From the NCBI RefSeq assembly GCF_000247695.1, contig NW_004624747.1:28274728-28338727 (forward strand): a stretch of DNA of 64,000 bases, written 5' to 3'. A program made the position numbers and the translations under genes. How positions within the stretch are numbered: position 1 is the first letter of the stretch; each line of letters opens with the position of its first letter. A model generated the notes under the pieces. The model saw only the letters and a list, made by a program, of their open reading frames with translations, did not search any database and had not been told where the DNA came from. Source of the DNA: Heterocephalus glaber (lineage: Eukaryota; Chordata; Mammalia; Rodentia; Bathyergidae). Shown piece by piece: positions 39,116 to 52,304 of the stretch.

Positions 39116-39923
39116 TTATAGATAGTTAGATCAATCTCAATTTCAACTGGTTGACGAGTGTTCACTCTGGAGTGTGAAGTTTTTAAAATGTGGAACTAAA
39201 TTGAATCATTGAAACATCTGAAGAAGAAAATTTTTAGTGGTGTTTCTGACTTACTGTCCAGTGCCACATAATATCTTTTGTGTGTTTTGATTACTATTTA
39301 CAATTGAGAATTCAATTCAGAACATAAAATATATATACCTTATAGTGCCTCTTGATATGTCAAGACACACTATATCACCGGAATGAAAAGAGAAACTCAC
39401 ATAACATGGCCTGTTGCTGAATAAGTAGATTAAATAATATCACATTTCTTTTATCCTTAATGTTTGTTTGCATATATTTTTATTGTTCTCTTTAGTAAGA
39501 GATGAACATTTTATTAGTTTTCTACATTCACAGAATCTGAGAAACAGTTCATATAAAATCCTGTTAATAAGTTTGCAAAGACAACCAAGAATAGCAATAG
39601 TCATGTATGATACTGAGTGAGCAGAAGAGTGTGTGAACTATACTCCTCAGCATTCACCTGTATAAAAGGATGTATTGCTGTAAAATTCTCTCATTTGGTG
39701 GGCTGCCTCCATATGTCTTTCCTGTATATCTTAAGTGCTGTGTGACCCAACAGTGTGTTGCATTTTAATTTCCTATGATGACATATGAATATGTTGTGCT
39801 GCCGCTGTGTTGTGTTATTTCATAAAGTATCTTGTAAAAAATTAGATGGAGAAACCAGTTATTGAGTCGTGACTTTTCAGAAGATGTGAAATACAGAGAA
39901 TTTTGTGGTTAAAAAAAATTACT
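39116..39923. other. Downstream of ZNF84, no feature recognised
   Basis: AT-rich sequence; could include an extended 3' UTR. Confidence 0.35.
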
Positions 39924-40010
39924 GGGCTGGGGATGTAGCCCAGTGGTAGAGTGCTAGCCTACCATACAGAATGTTGTGTGTTCCATCCCCAGAACTGCTC
40001 AAAAAAGGTA
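39924..40010 (+). repeat. Older ID SINE
   Basis: GGGCTGGGGATGTAGCCCAG; lacks GGTACC. Confidence 0.75.
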
Positions 40011-40663
40011 AAAATTTTTGACACATTCAGGGATGTGTTTTGCTTTCCTGTGTACCTTTGGGATTGCTGACAAGTGTTAGGAAATACAGTTTCCATTATT
40101 TCTTCCTTTGGAGTAGTTGTTTAACCTTCTTTCATCTGTTGCCTTAGCCAAGTGGGAAACTGTTAGTAACTTACTTTACTCCTTTTAAAAGACATGAGGC
40201 AACTTTTAGCTAAGTTAAAATTTTGTAGTTTTTTTCTCTCTGTAATATTGCTTGAGAAAGGTGTTATTTTTGTAGGGTAATAAAATAGACTAAAATCTGA
40301 CATTGAGCTTGATTCCAAACTTAGAAAAATGAAGATTTCTCTTCTGCACATTTTTTTTCCAGAATAGTGTATTTCATCTTTGATTCTAACAGTATTTTTC
40401 CTTTAATTACAATTATGCAACATTGTTGGACAGTTAGAATTTTTAATAAATTAGAATAATTTTCTAAACCAGTGGTGGTGAACCTATAGTACATGGGCCA
40501 CAGTGGGCTGTTATCACTGAAAGTTCTAAGAGATTTTTCCTTACTGTTCTAAACTAAGATACCAGTATTTCAGTGTCTGTATTAGCCTACCTTTTTGGAT
40601 GGTAATTTTTAAAACATCCAGTTTCACAATTTTTAAATTCATATTCAAATTAGTGGACTTCCT

Positions 40664-40788
40664 GGCAGCCATGGTTGCCCACCCTTGTAATCCCAACACT
40701 CGGAAGGCTGGGCAGGAGGATCACCCCAAGTTCAAGGCCAGCCTGGGCTACATAGTGAGACCCTATCTCAACAAACAAAAATTTGTGG
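40664..40788 (+). repeat. B1 SINE
   Basis: CCCTTGTAATCCCAACACTC, CCTGGGCTACATAGTGAGAC. Confidence 0.85.
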
Positions 40789-40907
40789 ACATCCTACATT
40801 TGTCCTTAATATTTGAAAGTCATTTTACCAGATGAGGGAGACAAACCCTTGTAAGTGAACAAACATTAACAGGATGATGTTCTATTTTGTGATTTTATGC
40901 ACTTTCC

Positions 40908-40982
40908 CCTGGTGGTCCTGCCACCTGCCTTGCAAGCGCAAGGACCAGAGTTTGATCCCCGGTACCAAAAAAAAAAAAAAAA
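40908..40982 (+). repeat. ID-like SINE, 5'-truncated
   Basis: Starts GGTCCTGCCACCTGCC; TATGCACTTTCCCC flanks both sides. Confidence 0.92.
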
Positions 40983-42724
40983 TCTTGCTTGTCTATGCAC
41001 TTTCCCCCTCTATCAATCATGGTTTTTCTTTATGAGTTACAGAGATTGAGGCATTAGATCTTGGACCGGGTCAAGAGTCTCTTATCTAAAAATGTCCTAG
41101 TTTTGCTCATTCAGAGTCTAGGTTATTCCATTGACTGTTAAGCAGTTAAAACTAGTACTTCCTTCAGTAGACAGTAGAACTTCTGTACTAGCAAAGAGAA
41201 AAAACTCATAATGTTCAGGTTGTAGGGTGGGCAGATATGGAGCATAGAGAAATCCAGATCATCTGATGCCTGGTGTGAGCCCATGTGGCTTTGAGGCCCC
41301 CAAAGTGCTGCCTTTTTCTGAAGGACATGAGAGAGCTTGGACTCTGGAAATAGACACCTTTAGTGTCTGCTTTTTAAATCTTGGTAAACTACAGAAGTGT
41401 GTCTGTTTCCCTTATTGGTTTCTACCACAGACTGCACATCGAATTAAAGATAGCTGTAGACCATCTGTCCCTATGGTTTCATGGACCACAAGGCATACCA
41501 CATGGAATGCTAAATATAGGAAGCATCCGTTTCTTTTTTCCCACTAGTTTCTCCCACTGGTCTGGAATTGTACACAGTTAGACCAAGGATGGTTCCATTA
41601 TATTCCTTTTACTAAGTCATGGGGATTTTGGGAGGTCTGGTCTCTGGATTTCTAGACCTGTCTCAAATATGCCTTCTGCTCAACTTTTCTTTGAGGTTAT
41701 GACATAGTGAATTTGTGAATCCATGCTTTTTTATTTTGATTTCAAGAACAATGCCATAGTATCCTAAAATGAAATAAACTGGAAGAATAGCAGCTTTATG
41801 TAATAGTATCTTTGTTGAGTAACATATAGATCAGTAGACATTTGGCTCTATACTTGAGGTTTCCTAGATCATTGAATCATTATCACATCAATATATGTCC
41901 AGTTCGTCCATTCCTCTGGGCTTGATAATCTACAAATATAGTTCCAACAAGCTTTCACATTTGCAGTACCTACCCTGCCCTAAGTGCTCACAGACTCATC
42001 CATGTAGCTGCATGTGTATTTTATGCACCTTCCCTTTGTTTCTACTTCATTTTCATACTAAACATTGTGATTATTTAAAAATGCAACTCTTATCGCACAC
42101 TCTCATGTTGAAATATTGTGTGACTCATTGTGGACTTAAAATGTACTCTTATTGTATGCCAGGACTTTTATATATAACCATGCCTATTTATCATTTATAA
42201 GCACATTATGTTTCTCCTATGCAATAGTTTCTGGCCTTCTTGACCTACTTGGAGTTCCTTGAGACTTCTATAGTTTCATTTCATGCTTTTGCAGATCTGC
42301 AGTGAAATGCCCTTGTTACTTGTTAATACTAATCCAGTATTTGCATGTATTTCTGGCTGTGATAATGTAATCATTACATGTTTTCTATTAGAAGGCTTCT
42401 GGAAAGCTGGGACTCTTTATATAATTTTAGAAGCTGGAGCTCTATTTAAATGTGGCTGTATTTCCAGTCCAGTGGAGAGAAACATGATCTGCAGTAGGAA
42501 GAGTGTGTCATGGAAGCAAGATCTAGAGAGGGCTAATTCTGTGCTGGTGCCTGGTTCTTGTCTTCCTGTCCAAATCTCTCTGTCCTTTCTATTCCTTGAC
42601 TGTTGAGCACTTCTGTGAGATATTCCAAGTATCTGGTAATAAACTCTCATGTTTGTTTCAGCTCTTTTAAGTTGTATTTGTTACTTATAGCCTGAGTATT
42701 CCTACTAACAAGAATCAAGCTTTT
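40983..42724. other. Intergenic, no feature recognised
   Basis: About 1.7 kb with no recent SINE. AATAAACTCTCATGTTTG near 42640 resembles the end of an old LTR; not assigned. Confidence 0.35.
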
Positions 42725-42824
42725 GGGGCCGGGGATTTAGCTCAGTGGTTTCACCGCCTGCTGCGCAAGTGCAAGGACCCGAGTTTGATCGCCGGAACCA
42801 AATAAATAAATAAATAAATAAATA
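42725..42824 (+). repeat. ID-like SINE, GACCC subtype, with (AAAT)n tail
   Basis: AAGAATCAAGCT flanks; the tail has expanded to seven AAAT units. Confidence 0.95.
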
Positions 42825-45800
42825 AGAATCAAGCTGTCAAGTTGGGTTCTCTGGATTCTTTGGGTGTGAGGTATGTACTGAAACCAAGAGCTACGAATGA
42901 ATAAGAAAAGTGAGACTGCACCCTGGGTTATTGCAAGCTAGAGGGAGCTCTGGAGCAAATTGCTCATCAGAATATCCCTTGTCAGACAAGACGCAGGCTG
43001 CGTTGAGACTGTCTGCTGACAGCTCTCTCTGCCACTGGGCAGTAAGGGGCTCCCTGAGGAGGAACCTGGATGCTGCACCTCTGGGGTTACACATTCTGTC
43101 TCTTCCTCTGTTTAAACTCTTCTTGTGTTACTGAGGAAGCTGCTCCTGTGGGATTCTGGTCGGCCTTCTGAGGAGAGACTAAAGTGAGTAGTTCCCACCC
43201 CTCATCCCCTCTCCTCCACTTTTCCACTGGAGTTGTGCTCGCTCTCCTGTTATCCAGTCTAAATTCTCACACTTCATCAGCACCTCTGTGGGCACCCATG
43301 GCAGATCTGGTAGTGTCTCAAGAGGGTCTGAGCTGTGATCACCAAGCCCTTCTCAGACCCAAGTTGCTATGTCTGCTCATCTTGTATCACATCTGGACAA
43401 GGAAGTCTGAACAAGTATCCAGGGGATCAACGGAGCTCCTCTTCTGTTCCTTCCCTGTGGTTTAACAACAGCTCTACCTCCTGAAGATCAGTGTCAAGTA
43501 CCTCAAAAGACCCAAGTCCTCTTCTGGTCTGGTGGTCTCCACACAAGGTGCACAGAGTTTCCATGTTGTATCTGTGGCTTTCAATTTACAACACTTGCTC
43601 CGTCCCGCAACAAAAATGTGCTCCTCAAGGATCTGGACCTCTGGCCCTACAGAATCCACAGTTGTCACAAGCACAGTCCTCCAGAGGCTCTTTGGTAATG
43701 GCAATAGAGGAGGCTGTTCCTGCTTTGACTAGGGAATATCTACACCCATCTGTCATCTCCATTGTAATTGGGGAGCTCATTTCTGTGACAGGTTCTCCTA
43801 CCCTCAGCCTGTCTGTGGGGAGGAACCACCATGGACTTCCTATTTTCCAGTGCCTCCCTGATGATGTGTGCACACCCCTCCTCTTGTGGCTCCTAATACT
43901 GTGGGGTCTTTACTCTCCTTCGGTCTCTGTCCCTCCCTCCCATCTTCCATAGACTCTTCAGCATTTCAGCTTATCCCAGTTGGCTGTCACCTTTGTCCCA
44001 TTCTTAGGAGCACCTGTATTGAACTTGTACCATCTCTTGGGGGTTTCACTAGAAGGTTAAAGGCAGGCTGTCACAGAAGCATCCAACATCAAGCTTTTCT
44101 TTGTGCACTTTCCTGCTATAGTCCTCAGACCCTTCCTGAGTCCAGAGACATAGGCGCTCCTCTTGGTTTTGATGGCCCATTTGGGGCTAATTCTGTACCT
44201 CTTCTGGGATGTAGTCTGTTCACCCCCTGTTCAGGCATGGCACCTCAACAAATGCTGTGACTAGTGGTATGGGGGGAGGGGGTGTTGTCTTCCAGAGCAG
44301 AGGCTTCTGCATTGTATTTCAGGAAGGGCAGGAATGGGGGAGTTAGCTCTTATTAGGATGTGATGGAGACCTCTCTTCTCTTCTGTGGGCTCAGTGGGAT
44401 CAGAAAAGTCTGGAGGGGCAAAAGTCCTCCCTTCTGAAGCCTCCATTGCATATACTGGATCAAGGCCCCTTTCCAGGTCAGCACCCTGACTCTCATGATA
44501 GGACTGTCCTGCTTGGTGTTTAGTCTTCTTTGAAGTTAACCTGCTGAGACATTTTTGCTGCTGCTGCAGGATATGAGAGCTTTGTATGGAACCAAAGTTC
44601 CTCTGACATTCACTCCTGAATTTCATTGCTTATGTTTGGGCCTCAATTTTTTTAAAGCTTTTTGTAGAGCCTCAGTGGTCTTTAGCAACAGTCACCCAAT
44701 CCTGTTATTTTTATATTCTCTTTCCTTCCTGAAGTTCAAATACCTGACACATAACACCATGTGCTGCATTCTTTTTTGGGGGACCAACCCCCTCGTGCCT
44801 AGGGCTATCTGTGCTCCACCCATACAGCATGGATTTGTAGTGGCAGCTGGACAATGTGTGACCAGCTCTAAGACCCACCCTCAGGCCTTGCAATGTTGGA
44901 ATGCTTCTCTTCTGGTACCAACTGAAATTATTTGGAACTTCTGGAAGCAGACTCTGAGATACAATGGAGTATAAGGCATTCATTGAGGAGCAGTATCTGT
45001 GAAAGGACAGAAGGAAGTAGGATTGAGCAGAAATAAAGGCTGGATTGCAATGCATATCTTACGAACCTCTCCTGGCCCTCAAGTGTACTTCCTGAGCCAG
45101 GATTCAGGACAGCAGAGATGTGCCTTTGTGTCCGCCCTTGTTCAGCCACTGAAGGCACCCTGGGGAGGTTAATTTGAATAGAGCTCTCTCCAGCTGAGGC
45201 AGTCGGCAGCACACTACCTGAAATTTCATGCTCTAGAATGAAACCATCCCTTACAGTAGCAAATAGTCTTTCACTGACCAAGTCAGTGTTTTTTAAAAGA
45301 GTAACTTGTAAATGCTGCATGGTGGGCATTCAAGTGGAAAGACCAGTGGACTAACGACTTCATAGAGCAGTTCAGGTTGTGGGTAAAGAAGCTCAACATG
45401 GGAATAAGGGCAGCAATGTATGGCACAGAATAATCGCATAAGCTTTTAAACATGTAAATGTCTCCTCTTAAATTTCTTAATCTGATTTGGATGCAGGAAG
45501 GTATATCTCCCCCGAAGCACCATGTCTTTAAAATATACTTTTCTGTGCAAAGTTCCTAAGACTTGAAGTCAAGGGGACAGTGAAAGCATGCCTGGACCAG
45601 ACCATCCAAAAAATAATGGCCAATGGACACTGGCAACTGGGCAAATTATTGTTATCTGTAGAATCAGCTTTCCTGCCCCTATGCTGAGTCAGCTGTTCCT
45701 GGGAAGCCAGTGATGTCCTTGCTGTGTAGTTGAATCCATGAAATTCATACCTGTGTGACCTTTTATGGAGTGATTCATCCATCCAGCTGCCATTGGAGCT

Positions 45801-46100
45801 CCCAAGCAGCTCTGTTACCGAGTATCTCCTCCTCAGAGGAATTTTTGCCAGATACTGATTTGGAAAAGCACTTGCCCCTTATGGACCTTCTGAGTAATTC
45901 TATTGGACCCTTATACTCCTCTAGACCCTTCCCTGTTAGTATCAATTAATTCTTATCCTCTCTGTTAGTACCTTTTACTAAGTTGTAAACTTTATCTCCC
46001 ACAATCCTAAACCAGATATTCTTTTGAGTTTAGCAAACCACCCCACTTCCCTGGAACAACTGGGATGTGACAGGGCATTCATCTCTCATCTCTCCCTCTC
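42825..46100. other. SINE-poor intergenic block
   Basis: 3.3 kb with no young SINE and with balanced base composition. Several open frames (longest 153 codons at 43491-43952 plus) show no domain. Possibly an old ERV or MaLR interior, or conserved noncoding DNA; unresolved. Confidence 0.4.
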
Positions 46101-46135
46101 AGTGCTGGGGATTGAACCCAAGGCCTTGCATAGTG
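46101..46135 (-). repeat. ID fragment
   Basis: GTGCTGGGGATTGAACCCAAGG only. Confidence 0.5.
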
Positions 46136-47221
46136 AAAGGGACCTTACAGAAATGGGAAGATGGTTCAGGTTAATCATAAGTTGTCATTGTAAGAAGAAG
46201 CCAAAGGTAATTTTACTACAGAATACCATGATCCATTGTGAGAAACTCTCAATTAGCCATTGCTGGTTCTGGGGGTGGAGAGGGAAGCCAGGAGCCACAA
46301 CAGTGAGGATGGCCCCCAAAGCCTGAAAAGGCAGGAGACATGTATCTACCTGGAGCCTCCAGAAGGAACTGGCCCTGCTGGTGTTCCACAGCTTTACGAT
46401 AAGTAAAATGCATGGTTTTTGAGCTACTGTGTGGTGATGAGGTACAGCAGTGGTAATAAAGTGCATACCAGTCACAAGGCTACCAGGGCCCATGTGTCTG
46501 GCGAGTTGTGGGGCCACTCACTTTCCCAGCTGTGTCACCCACACTTTCCCTGGCATCTCAGTCCAACACAATCCAAGGCAAAACTTATCTGATTAGGCAG
46601 TTTCTGTGGAACGTTTTTTTCCTACTGGTGGATTCCACTCAGGGAAAACATGTATTCCTATGGGTTCCAAGCATGCCTAAAGGAGCAGTGTCCTTATATC
46701 CCCAGAACACAGAAAGAACAAGTTTTCCCAACACCACCCATGATGACAACAATAACAATAACAAAAAGACAAGCAGGACACAGGCTGTGTGAGAAGCTGT
46801 AAGGGAGGTGAAGTCATCTTTCTTCCACCTTTAGATTCTAAACTAGAAGTCTTTTAGCAGAAGCCCAAATGAGGAAAAGAAGCACACACATGTTTACTTG
46901 TGTCTGCCTCTGTGTGTGTGGAAACAGCAGGGCAGTGAGTAGGACTCTATCACAGATGAAGAGGAACAGGACTTTGGGCCAAACACCATGTTCTTGAGGC
47001 CAGGAGGTGGTTGTGGGAGGGTGCACTGACTATGCAGCAGATCCAGCTCCCTTGCTGGTGGCATTGTCCCATCCTAGTGCCTGGAAAACTGAAGACCTGG
47101 CCTTTGCTGTGCCACCTTTGAACTTCCATGATTCCTTCACAATTTATCCGTATTCTGAATAGAACCTCAATGTCATGCTGTTGATTAATAACTGGGGTTC
47201 CTGTCAGTTTCTCTCAGTGTT
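46136..47221. other. Intergenic, no feature recognised
   Basis: Continuation of the SINE-poor block. Confidence 0.35.
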
Positions 47222-47330
47222 TGGTTTTTGTTGGGTCTTGCTATGTGGCTCAGGCTAGTTCAGAACTCCTGGGCCCTGGCTATCTTCCTGCCTCAGGCTC
47301 CTGAATAACTGGGGCCACAGGTGTGGTTCA
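47222..47330 (-). repeat. B1-like fragment
   Basis: GGGTCTTGCTATGTGGCTCAG. Confidence 0.6.
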
Positions 47331-47654
47331 TTCTGCATAGAACGGGCCTTGGTCAGCCATGACCCATGACAATCCAGGAAGCCACTATTTTCTATGGCCC
47401 AGAGTTTCCACATTTAAAAATATTGTAAAAGTCCAAAGAATTAATATTTAATGATACGTGATAATTATATAAAATGAGTTTTTAGTGTCTAGAAAAAAGG
47501 TTTACTTGTGACATAACCAAGCACTTTCATCTCTTGTGTTGTTTTTGGTTGCTACTGTGATACAAGTACACGATCCAGCAGTTGTAACAGACTGTACAAC
47601 ATGAAGAGTCAGAAATATCTACTGTCTGGGCCTTTACCACAAAGTTTGTCACAG

Positions 47655-47738
47655 GCCGGGGATTTAGCTCGGTGGTTCCAGTGCCTGCCTCGCAAGCTCA
47701 AGGTCCTGAGTTTGATTCCCGGTACCAAAAAAAAAAAG
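47655..47738 (+). repeat. ID-like SINE
   Basis: GGCCGGGGATTTAGCTCGGTG; AGTTTGTCAC duplicated at both ends. Confidence 0.95.
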
Positions 47739-48078
47739 TTTGTCACGTGTGTAGAACTTTGATTCAAGAAGCCCTTTAAGATGATCCAGTTTGCTCAGGA
47801 AGGCAGGGGAGGCTCTCAAGGCCACGTGGCTGGTCCATGAGAGATTTCCTCTGTTATGCACACTCCTTACCACTATGAAGGAAGAAAGGCACACTGGTGG
47901 CCCTTAGCTACAGAAGCCAGGAATTTGGAATGATTGTAGTTAACAGTAAGGTCAGCATGACAGCTGAGGGGTTTGATACACAGGGAATCATGGAGCTATT
48001 AGTAGATCATGACTTCCTTGGGGCTGAGCAAGATGAGCAGGCAATAAAGATACTTGTAAACATATATAATCAAAGAAA

Positions 48079-48262
48079 TCCGCTGGGCATGGTGGTAGAT
48101 GCTTGAAATCCCAGGACTCTTGGAGGCTGAGGTAGGATCACAAATGTGAGCCCACCCTGGGCAACTTAGCAAGATCTTGTCTCAAAAATAAAGTTCTCAG
48201 GATGTAGCTCAGTGTGACAATCCTGGGTTCAATCTCTAGTACCATCACACACACACACAAAA
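48079..48262 (+). repeat. B1-ID composite SINE with (CA)n tail
   Basis: GGGCATGGTGGTAGATGC and CTCAGGATGTAGCTCAGTG. Confidence 0.75.
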
Positions 48263-48263
48263 G

Positions 48264-48351
48264 GGCCGGGATTTAGCTCAGAGGTTCCAGTGCCTGCCTT
48301 GCAAGTTTCATCCTTCCCAAGTTCCATCCCCGGGACCAAAAAAAAAAAAAG
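48264..48351 (+). repeat. ID-like SINE
   Basis: GGGCCGGGATTTAGCTCAG; the middle is replaced by TTTCATCCTTCCC. Confidence 0.88.
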
Positions 48352-48466
48352 CAAGAGTGAGCAGGAGAGCAAGGGACTGAGGACAGCTTCCATAATAAAG
48401 TGTCCTGATCCTTGAATTTGAGCTAATACTTAATCAGGAAAACACTGACTTAAGAGGTAGCTTAGG

Positions 48467-48561
48467 GCTGGGGATTTATCTCAGTGGTTCCGCCACTGCC
48501 TGCCCCGCAAGTGCAAAGACCTGAGTTCGATCCCTGGTACAAAAAAAAAAAAAAAAAAAGA
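48467..48561 (+). repeat. ID-like SINE
   Basis: A box changed to TATCTCAGTGG; A20 tail. Confidence 0.92.
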
Positions 48562-49431
48562 GAGAAGCCTATCACCTACAGTAGCAGTCAGCAAAGCTGA
48601 GTGATTCTGTGGAGCTTCAAATAACTCCCCAGCCATTCATCAGGCTCAGCATAATTGGGCATCTGCCCCTGGCATCTCCAGATGTTTGTCTTTATCAGAC
48701 ATTGATGGGGTTCAGAGTTTTCATTGCAAGCTTCATAAAAAGCTCTAGCTGGTTGGGGAGGTTTATTGTTCATTTTATTTGAGTTCCTTATCATGTGCAA
48801 AATGTTCCAGGCACCATTAGGAGACACAAAAGACTCAGAAAACACAGTTTCAGGGGGCAGAAACTCACCATAGCATGGAGGATACATGGCCATAGACATT
48901 TACAAACATTTGCTGAACATAATCAGCTGGTTGGAATGGAAGTCACTCTCAGCTGCACTATCAGTGAATATCAGTGAATGGGGGGGGCGGTGAGTGGTGG
49001 AGGCTGAAGATTTGATGCTTGCCTAGGGGAGTCTTCTAAGATGGGATGGGTGTTCCAGGCTGTTTGCTCATTAATGTGGTCTTCAGTAAGACAGGATCGG
49101 TGGGAGCCAGAAATGGGGCAGATGCTCCACCATGAGAATATTAAAGGGGATTCACATTTTGCCTGAGGTGAACCACCCAGGCACATTAAAATTGTGGCTT
49201 GACCATAAATACAGCTTGGCAAGATGCACTGATCTATACATAGGTTGCTAAGGGCATTTAGGGAGAATCAAACATAGGCAATAAGAGCTGCTCCCATTCA
49301 TTTACAAAATTTCTGCCTGAGAAAGCATCATGGAAGGACAGACAGCCCTACTCATTGGCATAAATTAAAGCTGTCTTCTTTGAAAAAGGATAATTTAAAT
49401 GATCAATAACCTCTTATGAAAGAAAATTTTA
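48562..49431. other. Intergenic, no feature recognised
   Basis: No exon or clear repeat. Confidence 0.35.
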
Positions 49432-49521
49432 AGAATTTTTTTTTTGTACTTGGGATCAAACTCAGGACCTTTTTACTTGCTAGGCAGGCACAGCACCACT
49501 GAGCTAATAAATCCCCAGCCC
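49432..49521 (-). repeat. ID-like SINE
   Basis: TGTACTTGGGATCAAACTC; AAT inserted in the A box; TTAAGAAT flanks. Confidence 0.9.
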
Positions 49522-49885
49522 TTAAGAATATTTTTAAAGCAACTTCATTTATTCTTTTCTTATCAAAAGGGATTAGTGGACGCTCATAGCAAAAGATACA
49601 ACAGTAAGGTTATTAAAATAGAAATGGAAAATTAGAGCCCATTCTGAAAAGAGAATATAACATCTAACCACAATGGCCAATCCTACATATGTGATCAAAC
49701 TCTATATTTATCTTTGAGCTTCCTGGGATCCAAGGCAAAAAGGGAAACTACCAATTACATAGCTTCAGCTACTAACTGGACAAAATATGCTAATTCATGG
49801 ATATTTAATTATTTGTGAATTTACAAAAGAGAGGCAAGGCAACTTTGGGAAAAATGAAAGAGATCTTTTAAAAATATTTAGAAAA

Positions 49886-49978
49886 GGCCAGAGATTTAGC
49901 TCAGTGGTGCCACACCTGCCTTGCAAGCACAAGGTCCTGAGTTTGATCCCTGGTACCAAAAAAAAAAAAAAAAAAAAA
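49886..49978 (+). repeat. ID-like SINE
   Basis: GGCCAGAGATTTAGCTCAGTG with A20 tail; TTAGAAAA(G) flanks. Confidence 0.92.
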
Positions 49979-49999
49979 TTAGAAAAGAGAAGATTGAGG

Positions 50000-50167
50000 G
50001 CCAGGGATTTAGCTCAATGGTTCCGGCGCCTGCCTCGCAAGCGCAAGGTCCNNNNNNNNNNNNNNNNNNNNNNNNNNNNNNNNNNNNNNNNNNNNNNNNN
50101 NNNNNNNNNNNNNNNNNNNNNNNNNNNNNNNNNNNNNNNNNNNNNNNNNNNAAAAAAAAAAAAAAAA
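50000..50167 (+). repeat. ID-like SINE interrupted by assembly gap
   Basis: GGGCCAGGGATTTAGCTCAAT to GCAAGGTCC, gap, then A-tail. Confidence 0.9.
50052..50151. other. Assembly gap (100 N)
   Basis: Exactly 100 N, inside an ID-like SINE after GCAAGGTCC and before a pure A-tail. Confidence 0.99.
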
Positions 50168-50179
50168 GAGGTAGCTTGG

Positions 50180-50264
50180 AGGGTCAGGGATTTAGCTTAG
50201 TGGTGCTACACCCATTTTGCAAGCACAAGGCCATGAGTTCAATCCCTGGTACTGAAAAAAAAAA
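50180..50264 (+). repeat. ID-like SINE
   Basis: GGGTCAGGGATTTAGCTTAGT; TAGCTTGG flanks. Confidence 0.92.
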
Positions 50265-51321
50265 GCTAGCTTGGTCCCCCAAGAGAAAGAACCCTATAGT
50301 GCCATGGCAAGTATGTGTAGTCTGTGTGACTCCAGTCCTTCATCAAAGACTAATAGCCATTTAATGGGCGGTCTGTACCCTCCGTAAAGGGGAAGATCCA
50401 ATAGCTTTGAAGATGTATAGACGCAAAGTCTGAGTTGGTAGTGACACTCAGACATCCAAAGCATCATTGTGATGCTTGAAACAGGACTCATGTATTCTGC
50501 CTGTGAATGCTGTCTTAAACAGACCAAATCTCCCTCTAGTGGTTCCATGGACTCATGTTGCCATTTGCTTGGTCTCTGAATACATAATTGGGATTGACAA
50601 TCTGGGTAACTGGATTAACCCCTACACTGGATCCTTGGTTTTGGTTAAGAGCCATCATAATGGGTCATTAGGAGCACCTGAAAATCACTCCCCGGGTAAT
50701 ACAGTAAGGTAAAAACAATATTGCATTTGGGGGAGAGGGCTGAGATCAGTGCCACCCTAAAAGACCTAAAAGATACAGTGTTAATGTACCTATCATATTC
50801 CTCTTTTATTCTATAGTGAAAGAAGCAGCCCAATAATCTTAAAGAGTATGGACTAGAAAGGCTTGCCAATGTATAAGTCTCACTTGCAGACATTGTACTG
50901 CTTTTAAAGCAGATTTATATAGCCTGGGTTACATAGTATGCAGGCTTTGATTTGGAAAATGCATTTTTTTTACCAATTCATGAAAAAGAGTCAAAATGTA
51001 TTAACATGGAGCAGACAGCTGGAACATTTAGTTTTGCTCCAGGACTGTAATATTCTATACAGAGGTGGACTGTACATTGTGTGGACATTGTCAGTACATT
51101 GCAGGGACCCATGCCATCCAGGTGGGAAGAGCAAGAGGTGGCTAGCAGGTCAGAGAACTTGATACACCATAGGCATGGCAGAGCATGGGCTCCAAACCTT
51201 ATAAAGGTTTGACAGTTTACCACAAAAAAAGAATATATAATTCACAGTTTTGCACATTCATGTATATTCTTGAGGAAGCTTTGAAGGCTTTTTTTTCTTG
51301 AAATTTTTACATTTATTGTCG
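50265..51321. other. Intergenic, no feature recognised
   Basis: No exon or repeat assigned. Confidence 0.35.
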
Positions 51322-51712
51322 TAGTTAACTTTCCTCTCATTGCTGAGACAAAATACCTGACACCCAAAGTTAAAGGGGAAAGGGTGTATTTAGTTCACAG
51401 TCTGTAGAGGTTTCAGTCTATAATTGGCTGGTTCCAAGGCAGAGTGGTTCATGCCAGAGGGGTGTCACAGAGGAGAAACAGTTCATGGCACCCACATGGT
51501 AGCAAAAGCAACAAAGGACCCTTAATAGCATCTTTCTGCCCCTTTTATCCAGACTATGGGGATTAGGGTGGTGCCAAACCAGTCAGTGCACTGGTTTAGT
51601 AATCACACGCCCTTGATCCCAGCATCACACACTGAAGATTCAGCCACCTCTGAAAAAGCCACCCATGACCACATGTGTTGAGGGGACATCTAGACCCAAA
51701 CCATGACATTTA
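51322..51712 (-). mobile_element. MaLR-type LTR, same family as 23650-24078
   Basis: The reverse complement shares GTCTAGATGTCCCC, CAGAGGTGGCTG, GGTTTGGCACCACCCTAATCC and the 3' part with a TAAATACACC poly(A)-like signal, which has lost the AATAAA of its relative. Confidence 0.6.
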
Positions 51713-51821
51713 TTGACATCAAATTATATTTAAATTTTGAATCTCTTTGTAGTTATGTTGCTTTTTAATCAATAATATTTGTGAATTTCATTCTTGTTAC
51801 ATCTCAGCAGAAATTTGCCTA

Positions 51822-52022
51822 CTTTTTTTGGTACTACAGATAGATCCCAGGGCCTCTCACACATGCTAGGTAAGCTTTCAATGACTGAGCTATATCCTTA
51901 GCCCTTTTGTTTTGAGACAGGGTCTCACTATGCGGTTCAGGCTTGCCTTGAAAATATAGCAATCCTTCTGCCTCAGCCCTCTGAATGCAGGGATTATAGG
52001 TGTGCACCACCATGCCTGGCCC
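51822..52022 (-). repeat. ID-B1 dimeric SINE
   Basis: GGTACTACAGATAGATCCC and TTTTGAGACAGGGTCTCAC. Confidence 0.75.
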
Positions 52023-52027
52023 CCAGC

Positions 52028-52160
52028 TATTTTCTTAAAATTTGAGACATGTTCTCCTTACATTGGTATATTGCTCAGACTGGGCTTGAACTTGGAGTAC
52101 TCCTGTGTCAGCCTCCCAGAGATTACAGGTATTATAGATATGTGCCACCATACCTGGCTT
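52028..52160 (-). repeat. B1-like SINE
   Basis: AAATTTGAGACATGTTCTCC; adjacent to the previous dimer. Confidence 0.65.
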
Positions 52161-52168
52161 CTTGTCTA

Positions 52169-52252
52169 TTTTTTTTTTGGTACCGGGGATCGAACTCAGG
52201 ACCTTGCACTTGTGAGGCAGACGGGAGAATCACTGAGCTAAATCCCTGCCCC
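52169..52252 (-). repeat. ID-like SINE
   Basis: CTTCTTGTCTATTTTT on both sides is a long target-site duplication. Confidence 0.95.
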
Positions 52253-52304
52253 TTCTTGTCTATTTTTAAGTCTTTAATATATTTGCCTAACTTATGCTAA
52301 GTCT

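Noticed and set aside
43491..43952. 153-codon open frame in the SINE-poor block
   Set aside because: No domain, signal or splice evidence; a similar frame density exists on the other strand. Kept only as part of the unexplained block.
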